From positions 1 to 64,000 of the forward strand of contig NZ_SOEB01000025.1 in the NCBI RefSeq assembly GCF_004365965.1: 64,000 nt of DNA, given 5' to 3'. The stretch comes from Rhodovulum visakhapatnamense (GTDB lineage: Bacteria; Pseudomonadota; Alphaproteobacteria; Rhodobacterales; Rhodobacteraceae). Both the position numbers and the translations under genes were made by a program. Shown piece by piece: positions 16,428 through 26,342 of the stretch; position 1 is the stretch's first letter, and each line of letters opens with the position of its first letter. The notes beneath the pieces were generated by a model that saw only the letters and a program-made list of their open reading frames with translations, had not been told where the DNA came from and did not search any database.

Positions 16428-19400
16428 GCTTTCGTCTGTCTTCGGGCGGCCGCCTGATCGATCGCGGCGCGCGTCTGGGCTTTACCTTCGACGGGGCCGA
16501 CTGCGACGGGTTCGCGGGCGATACGCTGGCCTCGGCGCTGCTGGCCAACGACCGGATGCTGGTCGGCCGGTCCTTCAAGTATCACCGCCCGCGCGGCATC
16601 GTCGCCTCGGGCGCAGAAGAGCCGAATGCCCTTGTGGGGCTTGGCACCCGGGGCCGGTTCGAGCCAAACCAGCGCACCACCACGACCGAGCTGTTCGACG
16701 GGCTGGTGGCGGAAAGCCAGAACCGCTTTCCCTCGCTTGCCTTCGATATCGGCGCGATCAACAGCAAGCTGGCGCGCTTTCTGCCCGCGGGGTTCTACTA
16801 CAAGACCTTCCTCAAGCCCGCGGCGTTCTGGGAACACATCTACGAACCGCTGATCCGGCAATCGGCCGGTCTTGGCCGGGCGCCGTCCGAGCAAGATCCC
16901 GACAGCTATGAACATTTCCATGTCCATATCGATGTGCTGATCGTCGGCGGCGGGGTCGCGGGTCTGCAGGCGGCGCTGGTCGCGGGCCGGGCGGGCGCGC
17001 GGGTTCTGGTCGTCGAGCAGACCGCCCATTGGGGCGGTCGCGCGCCCGTCGACGGGGTCGAGATCGAGGGGCACCCGGCCGAGGCCTGGGTCGCGCGGAC
17101 GGTCGAGACGCTGTCGGGCATGGAGAACGTGACGCTCCGGCTGCGCTGTCAGGGCGTCGGTGTCTACGATCACGGCTTTGCGCTGGCCCATGAGCGGCTG
17201 ACCGACCACGCGCCGGACGCGGGCGGCCCGCGTCACCGGCTGTGGAAGATCCGCACCCGGCAGGTGATCGTCGCGGCGGGGGCGCTGGAACGGCCGCTGG
17301 CCTTCCCGGGCAATGACGTGCCGGGCGTGATGCTGGCCTCGGCGGTGCGCGACTACGTCGAGAACTGGGCGGTCGCGCCCGGCCGCCGCACGGTCGTGCT
17401 GACCAACAATGACGACGCCTATCGTACCGCGCTGTGCCTGCTGGAGGTGGGGCTTCGGGTGCCTGCGATCCTCGACACCCGCGCCAGCGCCGAGGGGCCG
17501 CTGCCCAAGATCGCGCGCAAGGCCGGGATCGAGGTCCGGACCGGCATGACCGTGGTCGATGTCGCGGGCGGCAAGCGCGTCCGCTCGGTCGGGATCGGCC
17601 CGGTCGATGGCAAGGGCTATCCGACCGACCGCATCGCCTGCGACGCGGTGGCGATGTCGGGCGGCTGGTCGCCCGCCGTCCATCTGTGGTCCCATGCGGG
17701 GGGCAAGCTTTTCTGGGACGCCAAGCAGTCCAGCTTCCGCCCCGATGCCGACCGCGCGCCGAAATCCCATGACGGGAAAACCTTCGTCCATGCCGCGGGT
17801 GCCGCCAACGGCGCGCTGCTGGCCAAGCGCTGTCAGCTCGATGCGGGCCGCGCCGGGGCGGCCGCCGCGCTGGCCGCGGGGTTTGACGCCGAACCAGTCG
17901 ACGCGGTGGCCTCGGCGCCCGAGCAGAAACCGGTCGAGCCCGCCTGGATCCTGCCGCGTCGGGCGGGGCCCGAACTGCGGATGAAGATGTTCCTCGACTA
18001 CCAGAACGACGTGAAGGTCTCGGACGTCCAGCTGGCCGCCCGCGAGGGCTATGAAAGCGTCGAACATACCAAGCGCTACACCACGCTGGGGATGGCGACG
18101 GATCAGGGCAAGCTGTCCAACGTCAACGGTCTGGCGATCCTGGCCGACGCCCTGGGCACCGAGATCCCGGCGGTCGGCACCACGACCTTCCGGCCGCCCT
18201 ACACGCCGCTCACTTTCGGCGCCATCGCGGGCCCGGGCATCGGCGAGACGTTCCAGCCGTTGCGGCGCACGCCGATGCAGGACTGGCATGAGGAGAAAGG
18301 CGCCCATTTCGAACCTGTCGGCCACTGGCGCCGCCCCTATTGCTACCCCCGCAAGGGCGAAAGCCACGGCGCCGCGATCCGGCGCGAGGTTCTGGCGGTG
18401 CGCGAGGCGGTGGGGCTGCTGGATGCCTCGACGCTGGGCAAGATCCTCGTCAAGGGGCCCGATGCGGGCGTCTTCCTCGACAGGGTTTACACGAACATGA
18501 TGTCGACCCTGAAGGTCGGGCGCTGCCGCTATGGGCTGATGTGTTCGGAAAACGGCTTCCTGATGGATGACGGCGTGGTGGCGCGGCTGTCCGAGGACAG
18601 CTTCCTGTGCCACACCACCTCGGGCGGGGCCGAGCATGTGCACCAGCACATGGAGGAATGGCTGCAGACCGAATGGTGGGATCTGAAGGTCCATGTGGTG
18701 AACCAGACCGAACAATTCGCCCAGATTGCCGTCGCGGGTCCGAAGGCGCGCGAGGTGCTGGATCGTCTCGGCGGGATGGATCTGGCGAAGGAGGCGCTGC
18801 CCTTCATGGCCTGGACCGAGGGCGAGCTTGGCGGTTTCCCGGTGCGGGTCTACCGGATTTCCTTCTCGGGCGAGCTGAGCTTCGAGATCGCGGTGCGGGC
18901 CGGGCAGGGGCGGGCCCTCTGGGATGCCTGCCTTGCCGCCGGGGCCGATCTGGGCATCGCGCCCTATGGCACCGAGGCGCTACATGTGCTGCGGGCCGAG
19001 AAGGGCTTCATCATGATCGGCGACGAAAGCGACGGCACGGTGATCCCGCAGGATCTGGGGCTCGACTGGGCGGTGTCGAAGAAGAAGGACGACTTCATCG
19101 GCAAGCGCGCGCAGGCGCGCAGCCACATGACCGACCCGACCCGCTGGAAGCTTGTCGGGCTGGAAACGCTCGACGGGTCGGTCCTGCCCGACGGGGTCTA
19201 TGCCGCGGCGCCGGGGCGCAATGCCAATGGCCAGCGCAACACGCAGGGCCGCGTGACCTCGACCTACCACTCGCCGACGCTGAAGCGGGGCATCGCCATG
19301 GGGCTGGTCCTGCACGGACCCGACCGGATGGGCGAGGTGATCGCCTTCACCTGCGCCGATGGCAGCACGCGCGACGCCCGGATCGTCAGCCCGGTCTTCT

Positions 19401-19432
19401 ACGACCCGGAAGGGGAGAAACAGAATGTCTGA
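16424..19432 (+). CDS. soxA: Sarcosine oxidase subunit alpha
   Basis: Large NAD-binding and folate-binding subunit, 1,002 residues. The N-terminal ferredoxin-like segment (residues about 20-110, including GDTLASALLAN and RSFKYHRPRGI) is followed by a Rossmann fold starting at VLIVGGGVAGLQAAL (about 169). From about residue 610 to the end there is an aminomethyltransferase (GCV_T-like) module with RREVLAVREAVGLLD and FSGELSFEIAV, the tetrahydrofolate site. It starts inside the soxD stop and ends eight bases into soxG. The methyl group leaves as methylene-THF. Confidence 0.93.
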   Translation: MSFRLSSGGRLIDRGARLGFTFDGADCDGFAGDTLASALLANDRMLVGRSFKYHRPRGIVASGAEEPNALVGLGTRGRFEPNQRTTTTELFDGLVAESQNRFPSLAFDIGAINSKLARFLPAGFYYKTFLKPAAFWEHIYEPLIRQSAGLGRAPSEQDPDSYEHFHVHIDVLIVGGGVAGLQAALVAGRAGARVLVVEQTAHWGGRAPVDGVEIEGHPAEAWVARTVETLSGMENVTLRLRCQGVGVYDHGFALAHERLTDHAPDAGGPRHRLWKIRTRQVIVAAGALERPLAFPGNDVPGVMLASAVRDYVENWAVAPGRRTVVLTNNDDAYRTALCLLEVGLRVPAILDTRASAEGPLPKIARKAGIEVRTGMTVVDVAGGKRVRSVGIGPVDGKGYPTDRIACDAVAMSGGWSPAVHLWSHAGGKLFWDAKQSSFRPDADRAPKSHDGKTFVHAAGAANGALLAKRCQLDAGRAGAAAALAAGFDAEPVDAVASAPEQKPVEPAWILPRRAGPELRMKMFLDYQNDVKVSDVQLAAREGYESVEHTKRYTTLGMATDQGKLSNVNGLAILADALGTEIPAVGTTTFRPPYTPLTFGAIAGPGIGETFQPLRRTPMQDWHEEKGAHFEPVGHWRRPYCYPRKGESHGAAIRREVLAVREAVGLLDASTLGKILVKGPDAGVFLDRVYTNMMSTLKVGRCRYGLMCSENGFLMDDGVVARLSEDSFLCHTTSGGAEHVHQHMEEWLQTEWWDLKVHVVNQTEQFAQIAVAGPKAREVLDRLGGMDLAKEALPFMAWTEGELGGFPVRVYRISFSGELSFEIAVRAGQGRALWDACLAAGADLGIAPYGTEALHVLRAEKGFIMIGDESDGTVIPQDLGLDWAVSKKKDDFIGKRAQARSHMTDPTRWKLVGLETLDGSVLPDGVYAAAPGRNANGQRNTQGRVTSTYHSPTLKRGIAMGLVLHGPDRMGEVIAFTCADGSTRDARIVSPVFYDPEGEKQNV

Positions 19433-20012
19433 ACCAGTGACCGCATCGGTTTCGGCTTTGGGTGGCTTCCGCGGCGACGGGCTGGCCCGGATCGAGGAGG
19501 GGCCGCTGCAGGGCATGATCGCGCTCAAGGGCGATCTTGCGGACGCGAAGATCCGCAATGCCGCGACCGGGGTGACCGGCATCGACCTGCCGGGGCCGCT
19601 TGAGGGCACCATCGAGGGCGACCGGGGGCTGGCCTGGATGGCGCCGGACGAATTGCTGCTGTTCGTGCCCTATGCCGAGGTGTCGCGCACGATGGGAACC
19701 CTTGGCCGCGCGCTGAAGGCCCGGCATGCCACGGTTGCCGACTTGTCGGACGCGCGCGCGGTCTTCCGGCTTTACGGCACGGGCGGGCGCGAGGTTATGG
19801 CCCGGCTGACGCCCGCTGACATGGCGCCAGCGGCGTTCCGGCCCGGCGGTTTCCGGCGGACCCGCCTGGCGCAGGTGCCCGCCGCCATCTGGTGCGAAAG
19901 CAACGACCGTTTCGGGGTGATCTGTTTCCGCTCGGTGGCCGTATATGTCCGGGACCTGCTTGCCGCCGCGACGGCGGCGCCCTCTGCGGACTATTTCGGC
20001 AGAGGGGGTTGA
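19425..20012 (+). CDS. soxG: Sarcosine oxidase subunit gamma
   Basis: A 195-residue subunit with the SoxG pattern: an ALKGDLAD segment near residue 30, WMAPDELLLFVP near residue 70, DLSDARAVFRLYG near 105, and a C-terminal FRSVAVYVRDLL. It packs against the folate module of SoxA. It begins eight bases before the soxA stop, so translation is coupled. It is the last gene of the sox set; sodB downstream has its own probable promoter and ribosome binding site. Confidence 0.9.
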   Translation: MSEPVTASVSALGGFRGDGLARIEEGPLQGMIALKGDLADAKIRNAATGVTGIDLPGPLEGTIEGDRGLAWMAPDELLLFVPYAEVSRTMGTLGRALKARHATVADLSDARAVFRLYGTGGREVMARLTPADMAPAAFRPGGFRRTRLAQVPAAIWCESNDRFGVICFRSVAVYVRDLLAAATAAPSADYFGRGG

Positions 20013-20038
20013 CGATCTGGCTTTGCGCTCTCCATCTA
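20009..20038 (+). promoter_or_regulatory. Possible sodB promoter
   Basis: TTGACG at 20009-20014 overlaps the soxG stop. A poor -10 (CATCTA, 20033-20038) lies 18 bp further on. Position suits sodB, which starts at 20082, but the -10 match is only partial. Confidence 0.3.
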
Positions 20039-20081
20039 GGCCAAAGTGACGCAGTTCGTTAACGAAAAAGGAGGTCTTTTG

Positions 20082-20690
20082 ATGGCTTTCGAACTTCCCG
20101 CTCTTCCCTATGCCCATGATGCTCTGGCCGATAGCGGCATGTCCAAGGAGACGCTGGAATATCACCACGACATTCACCACAAGGCCTATGTCGACAACGG
20201 CAACAAGCTGATCGAGGGCACCGAATGGGCCTCGAAATCGGTCGAAGAGATCGTCAAGGGCACCTATCAAAACGGTGCGGTGGCCCAGTCGGGCATCTTC
20301 AACAACGCCTCGCAGCACTGGAACCACACCCAGTTCTGGGAAATGATGTCGCCGAAGCCGGTGGCCATGCCCTCCGAGCTTGAATCGCGCGTCAAGGACG
20401 CCTTCGGCTCGGTCGAGAAATTCAAGGAAGACTTCGCCGCCGCCGGGGCCGGTCAGTTCGGGTCCGGCTGGGCCTGGCTGGTGGTCGATACCGACGGCAC
20501 ACTGAAGGTCACCAAGACCGAAAACGGCGTGAACCCGCTGTGCTTCGGGCAGACCGCGCTTCTGGGCTGCGACGTGTGGGAACATTCCTACTACATCGAC
20601 TTCCGCAACAAGCGCCCGGCCTATCTGACCAACTTCCTCGACAAGCTGGTCAACTGGGAAAACGTGGCCCAGCGCCTGTCGCAGGCCTGA
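20082..20690 (+). CDS. sodB: Superoxide dismutase [Fe] type
   Basis: Cytosolic Fe/Mn-family superoxide dismutase, 202 residues. Metal ligands are in the expected places: His in ETLEYHHDIHHKAYVDN, His in SQHWNHTQFW, and Asp and His in CDVWEHSYYIDF. The NNASQHWNHTQFWEMM and GAGQFGSGWAWLV segments favour the iron type over the manganese type. A strong AAGGAGG lies ahead of the ATG. It follows sarcosine oxidase, which makes H2O2, but a functional link is only suggestive. Confidence 0.93.
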   Translation: MAFELPALPYAHDALADSGMSKETLEYHHDIHHKAYVDNGNKLIEGTEWASKSVEEIVKGTYQNGAVAQSGIFNNASQHWNHTQFWEMMSPKPVAMPSELESRVKDAFGSVEKFKEDFAAAGAGQFGSGWAWLVVDTDGTLKVTKTENGVNPLCFGQTALLGCDVWEHSYYIDFRNKRPAYLTNFLDKLVNWENVAQRLSQA

Positions 20691-20732
20691 CGCCGCCTGG
20701 ATCCGGCACCCCGGATCGCCTGACTTCATCGG

Positions 20733-20772
20733 ACCCCGCCCGGCCCCCGTGCCGTGGCGGGGTTTCTCTTTC
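20733..20772 (+). terminator. Rho-independent terminator after sodB
   Basis: ACCCCGCC (20733-20740) pairs perfectly with GGCGGGGT (20756-20763) and is followed by a pyrimidine tract TTTCTCTTTCC. It lies 42 bp past the sodB stop and separates it from purM. Confidence 0.8.
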
Positions 20773-20846
20773 CGCGCGGCCGCGGCTCCGGCTTTCCTTC
20801 GTGCGGGTGTTGCGCTAAAGCGCAGCCAACCAGACGGGAGAGCCCC

Positions 20847-21893
20847 ATGAGCGAGCGGAAAAACGGCCTGACCTATGCCGAGGCGGGCGTGGATATCGAC
20901 GCAGGCAATGCGCTCGTCGAGCGGATCAAGCCGGCCGCCAAGCGGACCGGGCGGGCCGGGACCGTCGCCGGGCTGGGCGGGTTCGGCGCGCTGTTCGATC
21001 TGAAGGCCGCGGGCTATCTCGACCCGGTGCTGGTCGCCGCGACCGACGGGGTGGGCACCAAGCTTCGGATCGCCATCGACACCGGCCACCTTGACGGCGT
21101 GGGGATCGACCTTGTCGCCATGTGCGTCAACGATCTGGTCTGCCAGGGCGCCGAGCCGCTGTTCTTCCTGGACTATTTTGCGACCGGCAAGCTTGAGATC
21201 GACGAGGCCGCGCGGGTGATCGAGGGCATCGCCGAGGGCTGTCTGCGGTCTGGCTGTGCGCTGATCGGGGGCGAGACCGCCGAGATGCCGGGCATGTATC
21301 ATGGCGGCGATTTCGATCTGGCGGGCTTTGCCGTCGGCGCGATGGAACGCGGCCACGATTTGCCCGCCAATGTGGCCGAGGGCGACGTGCTTCTGGGGCT
21401 GGCCTCGGACGGGGTGCATTCGAACGGCTATTCGCTGGTCCGCAAGGTGGTCGAGGTCGCGGGGCTGGGCTGGGACGCGCCCGCGCCCTTCGCCGACGGT
21501 CCGCTGGGGGCGGCGCTGCTGGCGCCGACCCGGCTGTACGTCAAACCGGCGCTGGCCGCGATCCGGGCGGGCGGCGTGCACGGGCTTGCCCATATCACCG
21601 GCGGCGGGCTGACCGAGAACCTGCCGCGCGTGCTGCCCGAGGGCCTGGGCGCGACGGTCGATCTGGGGGCCTGGGATCTGCCGCCCGTGTTCCGCTGGCT
21701 GGCCGAGACCGCCGGGCTGGCCGAGGCCGAACTGCTGAAGACCTTCAATGCCGGGATCGGCATGGTGCTGGTCGTGGCCGAGGACCGGGCCGAGGCGCTG
21801 ACGGCGCTTCTGGCCGAGGCGGGCGAGACCGTGGCCCGGATCGGCCGGGTCGGGCCGGGGCAGGGGGTCGCCTACGAGGGACGCCTGCTGTGA
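20847..21893 (+). CDS. purM: Phosphoribosylformylglycinamidine cyclo-ligase (AIR synthetase)
   Basis: Fifth step of purine synthesis, ATP-dependent closure of FGAM to AIR. The 348-residue protein has the PurM signature: [12 protein letters not shown] at the start, GGFGALFD near 45, [11 protein letters not shown] near 68, [11 protein letters not shown] near 140, and [15 protein letters not shown] near 190. The start chosen has GGGAG upstream. Its TGA overlaps the purN start as GTGA. Confidence 0.95.
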   Translation: MSERKNGLTYAEAGVDIDAGNALVERIKPAAKRTGRAGTVAGLGGFGALFDLKAAGYLDPVLVAATDGVGTKLRIAIDTGHLDGVGIDLVAMCVNDLVCQGAEPLFFLDYFATGKLEIDEAARVIEGIAEGCLRSGCALIGGETAEMPGMYHGGDFDLAGFAVGAMERGHDLPANVAEGDVLLGLASDGVHSNGYSLVRKVVEVAGLGWDAPAPFADGPLGAALLAPTRLYVKPALAAIRAGGVHGLAHITGGGLTENLPRVLPEGLGATVDLGAWDLPPVFRWLAETAGLAEAELLKTFNAGIGMVLVVAEDRAEALTALLAEAGETVARIGRVGPGQGVAYEGRLL

Positions 21894-22489
21894 CCGACCC
21901 CAAGCGCGTCGCGATCCTGATCTCGGGGTCGGGGTCGAACATGGTGGCGCTTGCCGAAAGCATGACCGGCGATCATCCGGCGCGCCCCGTTCTGGTGCTG
22001 TCGAACGATCCGGCGGCCAAGGGGCTCGACCGGGCGCGGGCGCTGGGCATTCCGGTCGCGGCGGTCGATCATCGCCCCTTCGGCAAGGACCGCGCGGCCT
22101 TCGAGGCGGCCTTGATGGACCGGCTGGCCGAGGCGCGTCCCGACATCCTGTGCCTTGCCGGGTTCATGCGGGTGCTGACGCCGGGGTTCACCGAGGCCTG
22201 GGCCGGAAGGATGCTGAACATCCACCCCTCGCTGCTGCCCAACTATCGCGGGCTTCACACCCATGCGCGCGCGCTCGAGGCGGGCGATGCCGAGGCGGGC
22301 TGTACCGTCCACGAGGTGACGGCCGAGCTCGATGGCGGGCCGATCCTCGGCCAGGCGCGGGTGCCGGTGCTGGCGAACGACACCGCCGACACGCTGGCCG
22401 CGCGGGTGCTGGTGCAGGAACACGCGCTGTATCCGGCGGTCCTGCGCCGCTTTGCGGCGGGCGACCGGACGCCGGTTCTGCTGTCCTGA
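21890..22489 (+). CDS. purN: Phosphoribosylglycinamide formyltransferase
   Basis: Transfers a formyl group from 10-formyl-THF to GAR. The protein is 199 residues with the N-terminal [10 protein letters not shown] phosphate loop, the catalytic Asn-His pair in [13 protein letters not shown], and the catalytic Asp in [15 protein letters not shown]. The start is GTG inside the purM stop, so purMN forms a coupled pair. Confidence 0.95.
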   Translation: MTDPKRVAILISGSGSNMVALAESMTGDHPARPVLVLSNDPAAKGLDRARALGIPVAAVDHRPFGKDRAAFEAALMDRLAEARPDILCLAGFMRVLTPGFTEAWAGRMLNIHPSLLPNYRGLHTHARALEAGDAEAGCTVHEVTAELDGGPILGQARVPVLANDTADTLAARVLVQEHALYPAVLRRFAAGDRTPVLLS

Positions 22490-22624
22490 CCCCGACCGGG
22501 ACACGCGGGCAATGCTGCGGAGGCGGACAGTCAAGGCGATGCGGCCTTTCCATTCTCTGGCGGTTTCACTATCACGAACGGGTCGGGGTTCTTGCGAGGT
22601 GCTATCGGTTTAATGCGGGCTGAG

Positions 22625-23788
22625 ATGAAGACACTGACCACGACCGAGGCGCTGGCCGCCTTCTGCGAGGAGGCCGCGAGCGCCCCCTATATCACCATCG
22701 ACACCGAATTCCTGCGCGAGCGCACCTATTACGCCAAGCTCTGCCTGGTGCAGCTGGCGCTGCCCGCGCGCGACGGCACCGAGGGCGCGGCCGTGCTGGT
22801 TGACCCGCTGGCGGGCGATCTCTCGCTCGAGCCGCTTTACGGGCTTTTCCGCAATCCCTCCGTGGTCAAGGTGTTCCACGCCGCCCGGCAGGATCTGGAG
22901 ATCTTCTTCACCGAAGGCAAGGTCTTCCCCGAACCCCTTTTCGACACCCAGGTCGCGGCCATGGTCTGCGGCTTCGGCGAACAGGTGGGCTACGAGACCC
23001 TGGTCCGCAAGATCGCCCGGGCGAATCTCGACAAGACCTCGCGCTTTACCGACTGGTCGCGCCGGCCGCTGTCGGACGCGCAGAAATCCTATGCGCTGGC
23101 CGATGTCACCCATCTGCGGGTGATCTACGAATATCTCGCGGCCGAGCTGGAAAAGACCGGCCGGGCCAAGTGGCTGCAGGAAGAGCTGAGCGTCCTGACC
23201 GACCCCGCGACCTATATCGTCCACCCCGAGGAGGCCTGGCGCCGGGTCAAGACCCGCACCCATTCGGGCAAGTTCCTCGTGGCGGTCAAGGAACTGGCGC
23301 GGTTCCGCGAAACCTATGCCCAGGCCCGCAACATCCCGCGCAACCGGGTCTACAAGGACGACGCGCTGCTGGAGCTGGCCTCGACCAAGCCGCAAAGCTT
23401 CGAGGATCTGTCGCGCTCGCGGCTGTTGCTGCGCGAGGCGCGGCGGGGCGAGATTGCCGAAGGCATCATCGCGGCCATCGCCGCGGCCGCCGAGACGCCC
23501 CAGGCCGACTATCCGACAATGCCCGACGCCGACGACAAGCTGCAGGTGAACCCGGCGCTGGCCGATCTTCTGCGGGTGCTGCTGAAGGCCAAGTCGGAAG
23601 AGGCCGGGGTGGCGCAGAAGCTGATCGCGACCGCCTCCGAGCTTGACGCCATCGCCGCCGGGCGGCGCGACGGCCCGGCGCTGCGCGGCTGGCGGGCCGA
23701 GGTCTTCGGCGATGACGCGCTGCAACTTTGCGCGGGCAAGATCGCTCTGGCCGCCAAGGGCAGCAACGTGGTGGTGGTCCCGCTCTAG
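22625..23788 (+). CDS. rnd: Ribonuclease D
   Basis: A 3'-5' exoribonuclease of tRNA maturation, 387 residues. The DEDD exonuclease motifs are visible: Asp and Glu in ITIDTEFLRE near residue 26, Asp in FHAARQDLEIF near 87, and Tyr and Asp in YALADVTHL near 160. An HRDC domain follows from about 210 to 290. The start at 22625 matches the usual KT(L/I)TTTE beginning of alphaproteobacterial RNase D; a more upstream ATG at 22613 is possible. Confidence 0.9.
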   Translation: MKTLTTTEALAAFCEEAASAPYITIDTEFLRERTYYAKLCLVQLALPARDGTEGAAVLVDPLAGDLSLEPLYGLFRNPSVVKVFHAARQDLEIFFTEGKVFPEPLFDTQVAAMVCGFGEQVGYETLVRKIARANLDKTSRFTDWSRRPLSDAQKSYALADVTHLRVIYEYLAAELEKTGRAKWLQEELSVLTDPATYIVHPEEAWRRVKTRTHSGKFLVAVKELARFRETYAQARNIPRNRVYKDDALLELASTKPQSFEDLSRSRLLLREARRGEIAEGIIAAIAAAAETPQADYPTMPDADDKLQVNPALADLLRVLLKAKSEEAGVAQKLIATASELDAIAAGRRDGPALRGWRAEVFGDDALQLCAGKIALAAKGSNVVVVPL

Positions 23789-23819
23789 CCCAAGAGCGGG
23801 ACGGCCCCGTCCGCGGGGC

Positions 23820-24119
23820 TCACCTGGGCCGCTGGCATTCGTAGGCGCGGGCGATGAGGCGCTTGTTCCGGTCGCGCCAATAGATCGCCTCGCTCGACGT
23901 GTTGCGGGAGCTGAACGCCCTCACCTTCGCATCGCTGACGGCGAGCTTCCGTTCCAGCTCGCTGCAAGGGATGTATTCGGGGGGCGTTTCGGTTTCGATG
24001 AGCCGCGCCTGCGACCCGGCCGACATGCCGGCTGCGGTCGTCAGGGTCGTGTCGTTGGGCTGGCAGGCCGCAAGAACGGTCGTGCCGCAGAGGACGAGTG
24101 AAACGAGCCCGATCTTCAT
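23820..24119 (-). CDS. Small lipoprotein of unknown function
   Basis: A 99-residue protein with a lipoprotein signal peptide (MKIGLVSLVLCGTTVLAAC, lipobox LAAC at residues 16-19). A short region follows with two further Cys residues (PCSELERKLA and YECQRPR) that may form a disulfide. I chose the ATG at 24119 because it starts the signal peptide. No family is recognised. It is convergent with rnd, 31 bp away. Confidence 0.65.
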   Translation of the reverse strand: MKIGLVSLVLCGTTVLAACQPNDTTLTTAAGMSAGSQARLIETETPPEYIPCSELERKLAVSDAKVRAFSSRNTSSEAIYWRDRNKRLIARAYECQRPR

Positions 24120-24230
24120 GGTTTTCTCCGTCACCGTGACTGTCTGGTCGGTTTCTTTGCGGAGCCCCGCGTCACCGCGCGGGACCGCGTTGCAATCATG
24201 CCTGAGGCCCCGGTGTCGCGGTCTGTCGCC

Positions 24231-24704
24231 TTAGCGGCGGGCCTGGCGCTGGTTCTGGGCGCCGCGCACCATAATGGTGCGGATGCCTTCGAGATCCTGA
24301 TCCGACAGGAACAGCGCGGCGGTAACCAGTCGCGACGGTTCGGTGCCGACCGGAGTCGCGGTGCCGGGGCTTGCGATGCGGAAGTCGTAGACCAGCGTGT
24401 CGGTCGGGGCGTCGGCATCGGTTTCGGCCCGCACCAGTTCGGCATTCCAGAACCCCTGACGGACCGGCAGACCGGTCGCGGTCACGATGGCGCCGCCCGG
24501 CGCGCGGTCGACGCTCATCTCGACCACCTGATCGACCAGCGCGCGCGGGTCCTCGTCCTTGGCCGTCCGGACCTGCGTTTCGGTGGTCTCGGCCTCGGTC
24601 GAGCTGCGGAACCAGTTGAACGGGTTGATCCGCGACTCGCGCACGGTCCCGCAGGCGGAGAGGGCGAGCGCCGCGCAGAGCACGGCCGAAAGCGATGATT
24701 TCAT
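24231..24704 (-). CDS. Putative lipoprotein of unknown function
   Basis: A 157-residue protein with a lipoprotein signal (MKSSLSAVLCAALALSAC) and an INPFNWF segment just after the lipidated Cys, a pattern I associate with conserved Rhodobacteraceae hypothetical lipoproteins. The rest is a mainly beta, charged domain (VTATGLPVRQGFW, LVYDFRI). It ends with the basic tail QNQRQARR. It lies 111 bp upstream of the other small lipoprotein on the same strand and may share a transcript. It diverges from sufE. Confidence 0.65.
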   Translation of the reverse strand: MKSSLSAVLCAALALSACGTVRESRINPFNWFRSSTEAETTETQVRTAKDEDPRALVDQVVEMSVDRAPGGAIVTATGLPVRQGFWNAELVRAETDADAPTDTLVYDFRIASPGTATPVGTEPSRLVTAALFLSDQDLEGIRTIMVRGAQNQRQARR

Positions 24705-24835
24705 GGGCAGGCCCCCGGTTGCTTCGTCCAATCGGTTAGCCGAAACCGGCGCCGTTGAAAAGCCGGTCCGGCCCCGAAGCTGGACCTTTGGCCGGGCCGG
24801 GGCTAGTCAGGACCGGTCAGGCAAGGAGAAACGAC

Positions 24836-25267
24836 GTGGCAAGTGAGGCCTTCGAGGAGATCGTGGACACTTTCGAGTTCCTGGAGGACTGGGAGGACCG
24901 CTATCGCCATGTGATCGAGATGGGCAAGGCGATGGAGCCGCTGTCCGAGGCGTTCAAGGTCCCGGCGACCAAGGTCGACGGCTGCGCCAGCCAGGTCTGG
25001 CTGATGGCCGATGTCGAGGGCGCCGGGCCCGAGGCGATCTATCACTTCAAGGGCGACAGCGACGCGATGATCGTCAAGGGGCTGATCGCGGTGCTGCGGG
25101 CGCTTTACGACGGGCTGACCGTGGTTCAGGTGCTTGAGACCGACGCAGGCGCCCAGCTGGCGCGGCTGGGCCTCGACGAGCACCTGTCCTCGCAACGCTC
25201 GAACGGGCTGCGGGCCATGGTCGAGCGTATCCGCACCCAGGCCGCGGGCGTCGCCGAAGGGGTCTGA
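24836..25267 (+). CDS. sufE: SufE-family cysteine desulfuration protein
   Basis: A 143-residue protein with the SufE/CsdE fold. It accepts sulfur from a cysteine desulfurase for Fe-S cluster assembly. The acceptor Cys50 is in the conserved KVDGCASQVWL loop, and the YRHVIEMGK and DALIVKGLIA-like (SDAMIVKGLIAVL) elements are present. The start is GTG with AAGGAGA upstream. The other suf genes are not in the window. Confidence 0.9.
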   Translation: MASEAFEEIVDTFEFLEDWEDRYRHVIEMGKAMEPLSEAFKVPATKVDGCASQVWLMADVEGAGPEAIYHFKGDSDAMIVKGLIAVLRALYDGLTVVQVLETDAGAQLARLGLDEHLSSQRSNGLRAMVERIRTQAAGVAEGV

Positions 25268-25273
25268 CGGGGC

Positions 25274-25813
25274 TCAGCCGGTGAACCGCACCGCGCCGAT
25301 ATAGGGCAGGTTGCGGTTGCGCTGGGCATAGTCGATGCCGAAGCCCACCACGAAGCGGTCGGGGATCTCGAAGCCGACCCAGCGCGCGCGCACGTCGACC
25401 TCGCGCCGCGACGGCTTGTCGAGCAGCGCGCAGCATTCCAGCCGCGCGGGCTTGCGTCCGCCCAGAAGGTGCAGCACGTGTTTCAGCGTGTGGCCGGTAT
25501 CGACGATATCCTCGACCACCAGCACGTCGCGGCCCTCGATCTGGCCGCGCAGGTCCTTCAGGATCCGCACCTCGCGCGACGAGGTCGTGGAATTGCCATA
25601 GGACGAGGTTTCGATGAAATCGACCTCGACCGGCAGGTTCAGCTCGCGCACCAGATCGGCGATGAAGATGAACGAGCCCCGCAACAGGCCGACGACGACC
25701 AGCTTTTCGGTATCGGCGAAATGCGCGGTGATCTCTCCGGCCAGCGATTCGACGCGGGCCGCGATGGTCTTGGCCGACAGCAACTCGTCTATGACATATG
25801 GTCTCTCGACCAT
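25274..25813 (-). CDS. hpt: Hypoxanthine phosphoribosyltransferase
   Basis: Purine salvage enzyme, 179 residues, converting hypoxanthine (and often guanine) with PRPP to IMP/GMP. The PRPP-binding motif is [14 protein letters not shown] (about residue 95), the flexible-loop region reads [13 protein letters not shown], and the purine-binding part includes [20 protein letters not shown]. Convergent with sufE, which ends six bases away. A much longer open frame upstream is not part of the gene. Confidence 0.92.
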   Translation of the reverse strand: MVERPYVIDELLSAKTIAARVESLAGEITAHFADTEKLVVVGLLRGSFIFIADLVRELNLPVEVDFIETSSYGNSTTSSREVRILKDLRGQIEGRDVLVVEDIVDTGHTLKHVLHLLGGRKPARLECCALLDKPSRREVDVRARWVGFEIPDRFVVGFGIDYAQRNRNLPYIGAVRFTG

Positions 25814-25882
25814 GGGTCCCCCTTGATTTTGCCGGGTTTCTAGCAGACATGGCGTCCCATTGTCAGCAGCGAACCGGAACCC

Positions 25883-26338
25883 ATGCCGCGCCATTCGGAA
25901 AACCGCGAGATGCCATACACCGCCCAGCAGATGTACGATCTGGTGGCCGATGTCGGGTCCTATCCGCAATTCCTGCCCTGGACCGCGGCGGCCCGAATCC
26001 GCTCGCGCACCGATTACGGCGACCGCGAGCTGATGGAGGCCGATCTGGTGATCTCGTTCAAGGTGTTCCGCGAACGCTTCGGCAGCCGGGTGACGCTCTG
26101 GCCCGGGCGCATGCGGATCGATACCGAATATCTCGACGGGCCGTTTCGCTATCTGAAATCGCACTGGCAGTTCGAGGACGTGGCCGAGGGCCGCTGCAAG
26201 GTCGAGTTCTTCGTCGATTTCGAATTCAGGAACCGGGTGCTGCAGGGCGTGATCGGCGCGGTCTTCAACGAGGCGATGCTGCGGATCGTGCGCGCCTTCG
26301 AGGATCGGGCGCGTGCGCTTTACGGCACGCGGCCCTGA
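25883..26338 (+). CDS. COQ10/RatA-type START-domain protein
   Basis: A 151-residue single-domain polyketide-cyclase/START protein. Family features are [22 protein letters not shown] at the N-terminus, [20 protein letters not shown] in the middle, and [19 protein letters not shown] with [16 protein letters not shown] at the end. Members bind ubiquinone (yeast Coq10 type). The E. coli relative RatA is described as a toxin acting on 50S association, but in alphaproteobacteria the quinone-chaperone role is the usual annotation. Confidence 0.85.
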   Translation: MPRHSENREMPYTAQQMYDLVADVGSYPQFLPWTAAARIRSRTDYGDRELMEADLVISFKVFRERFGSRVTLWPGRMRIDTEYLDGPFRYLKSHWQFEDVAEGRCKVEFFVDFEFRNRVLQGVIGAVFNEAMLRIVRAFEDRARALYGTRP

Positions 26339-26342
26339 GGCC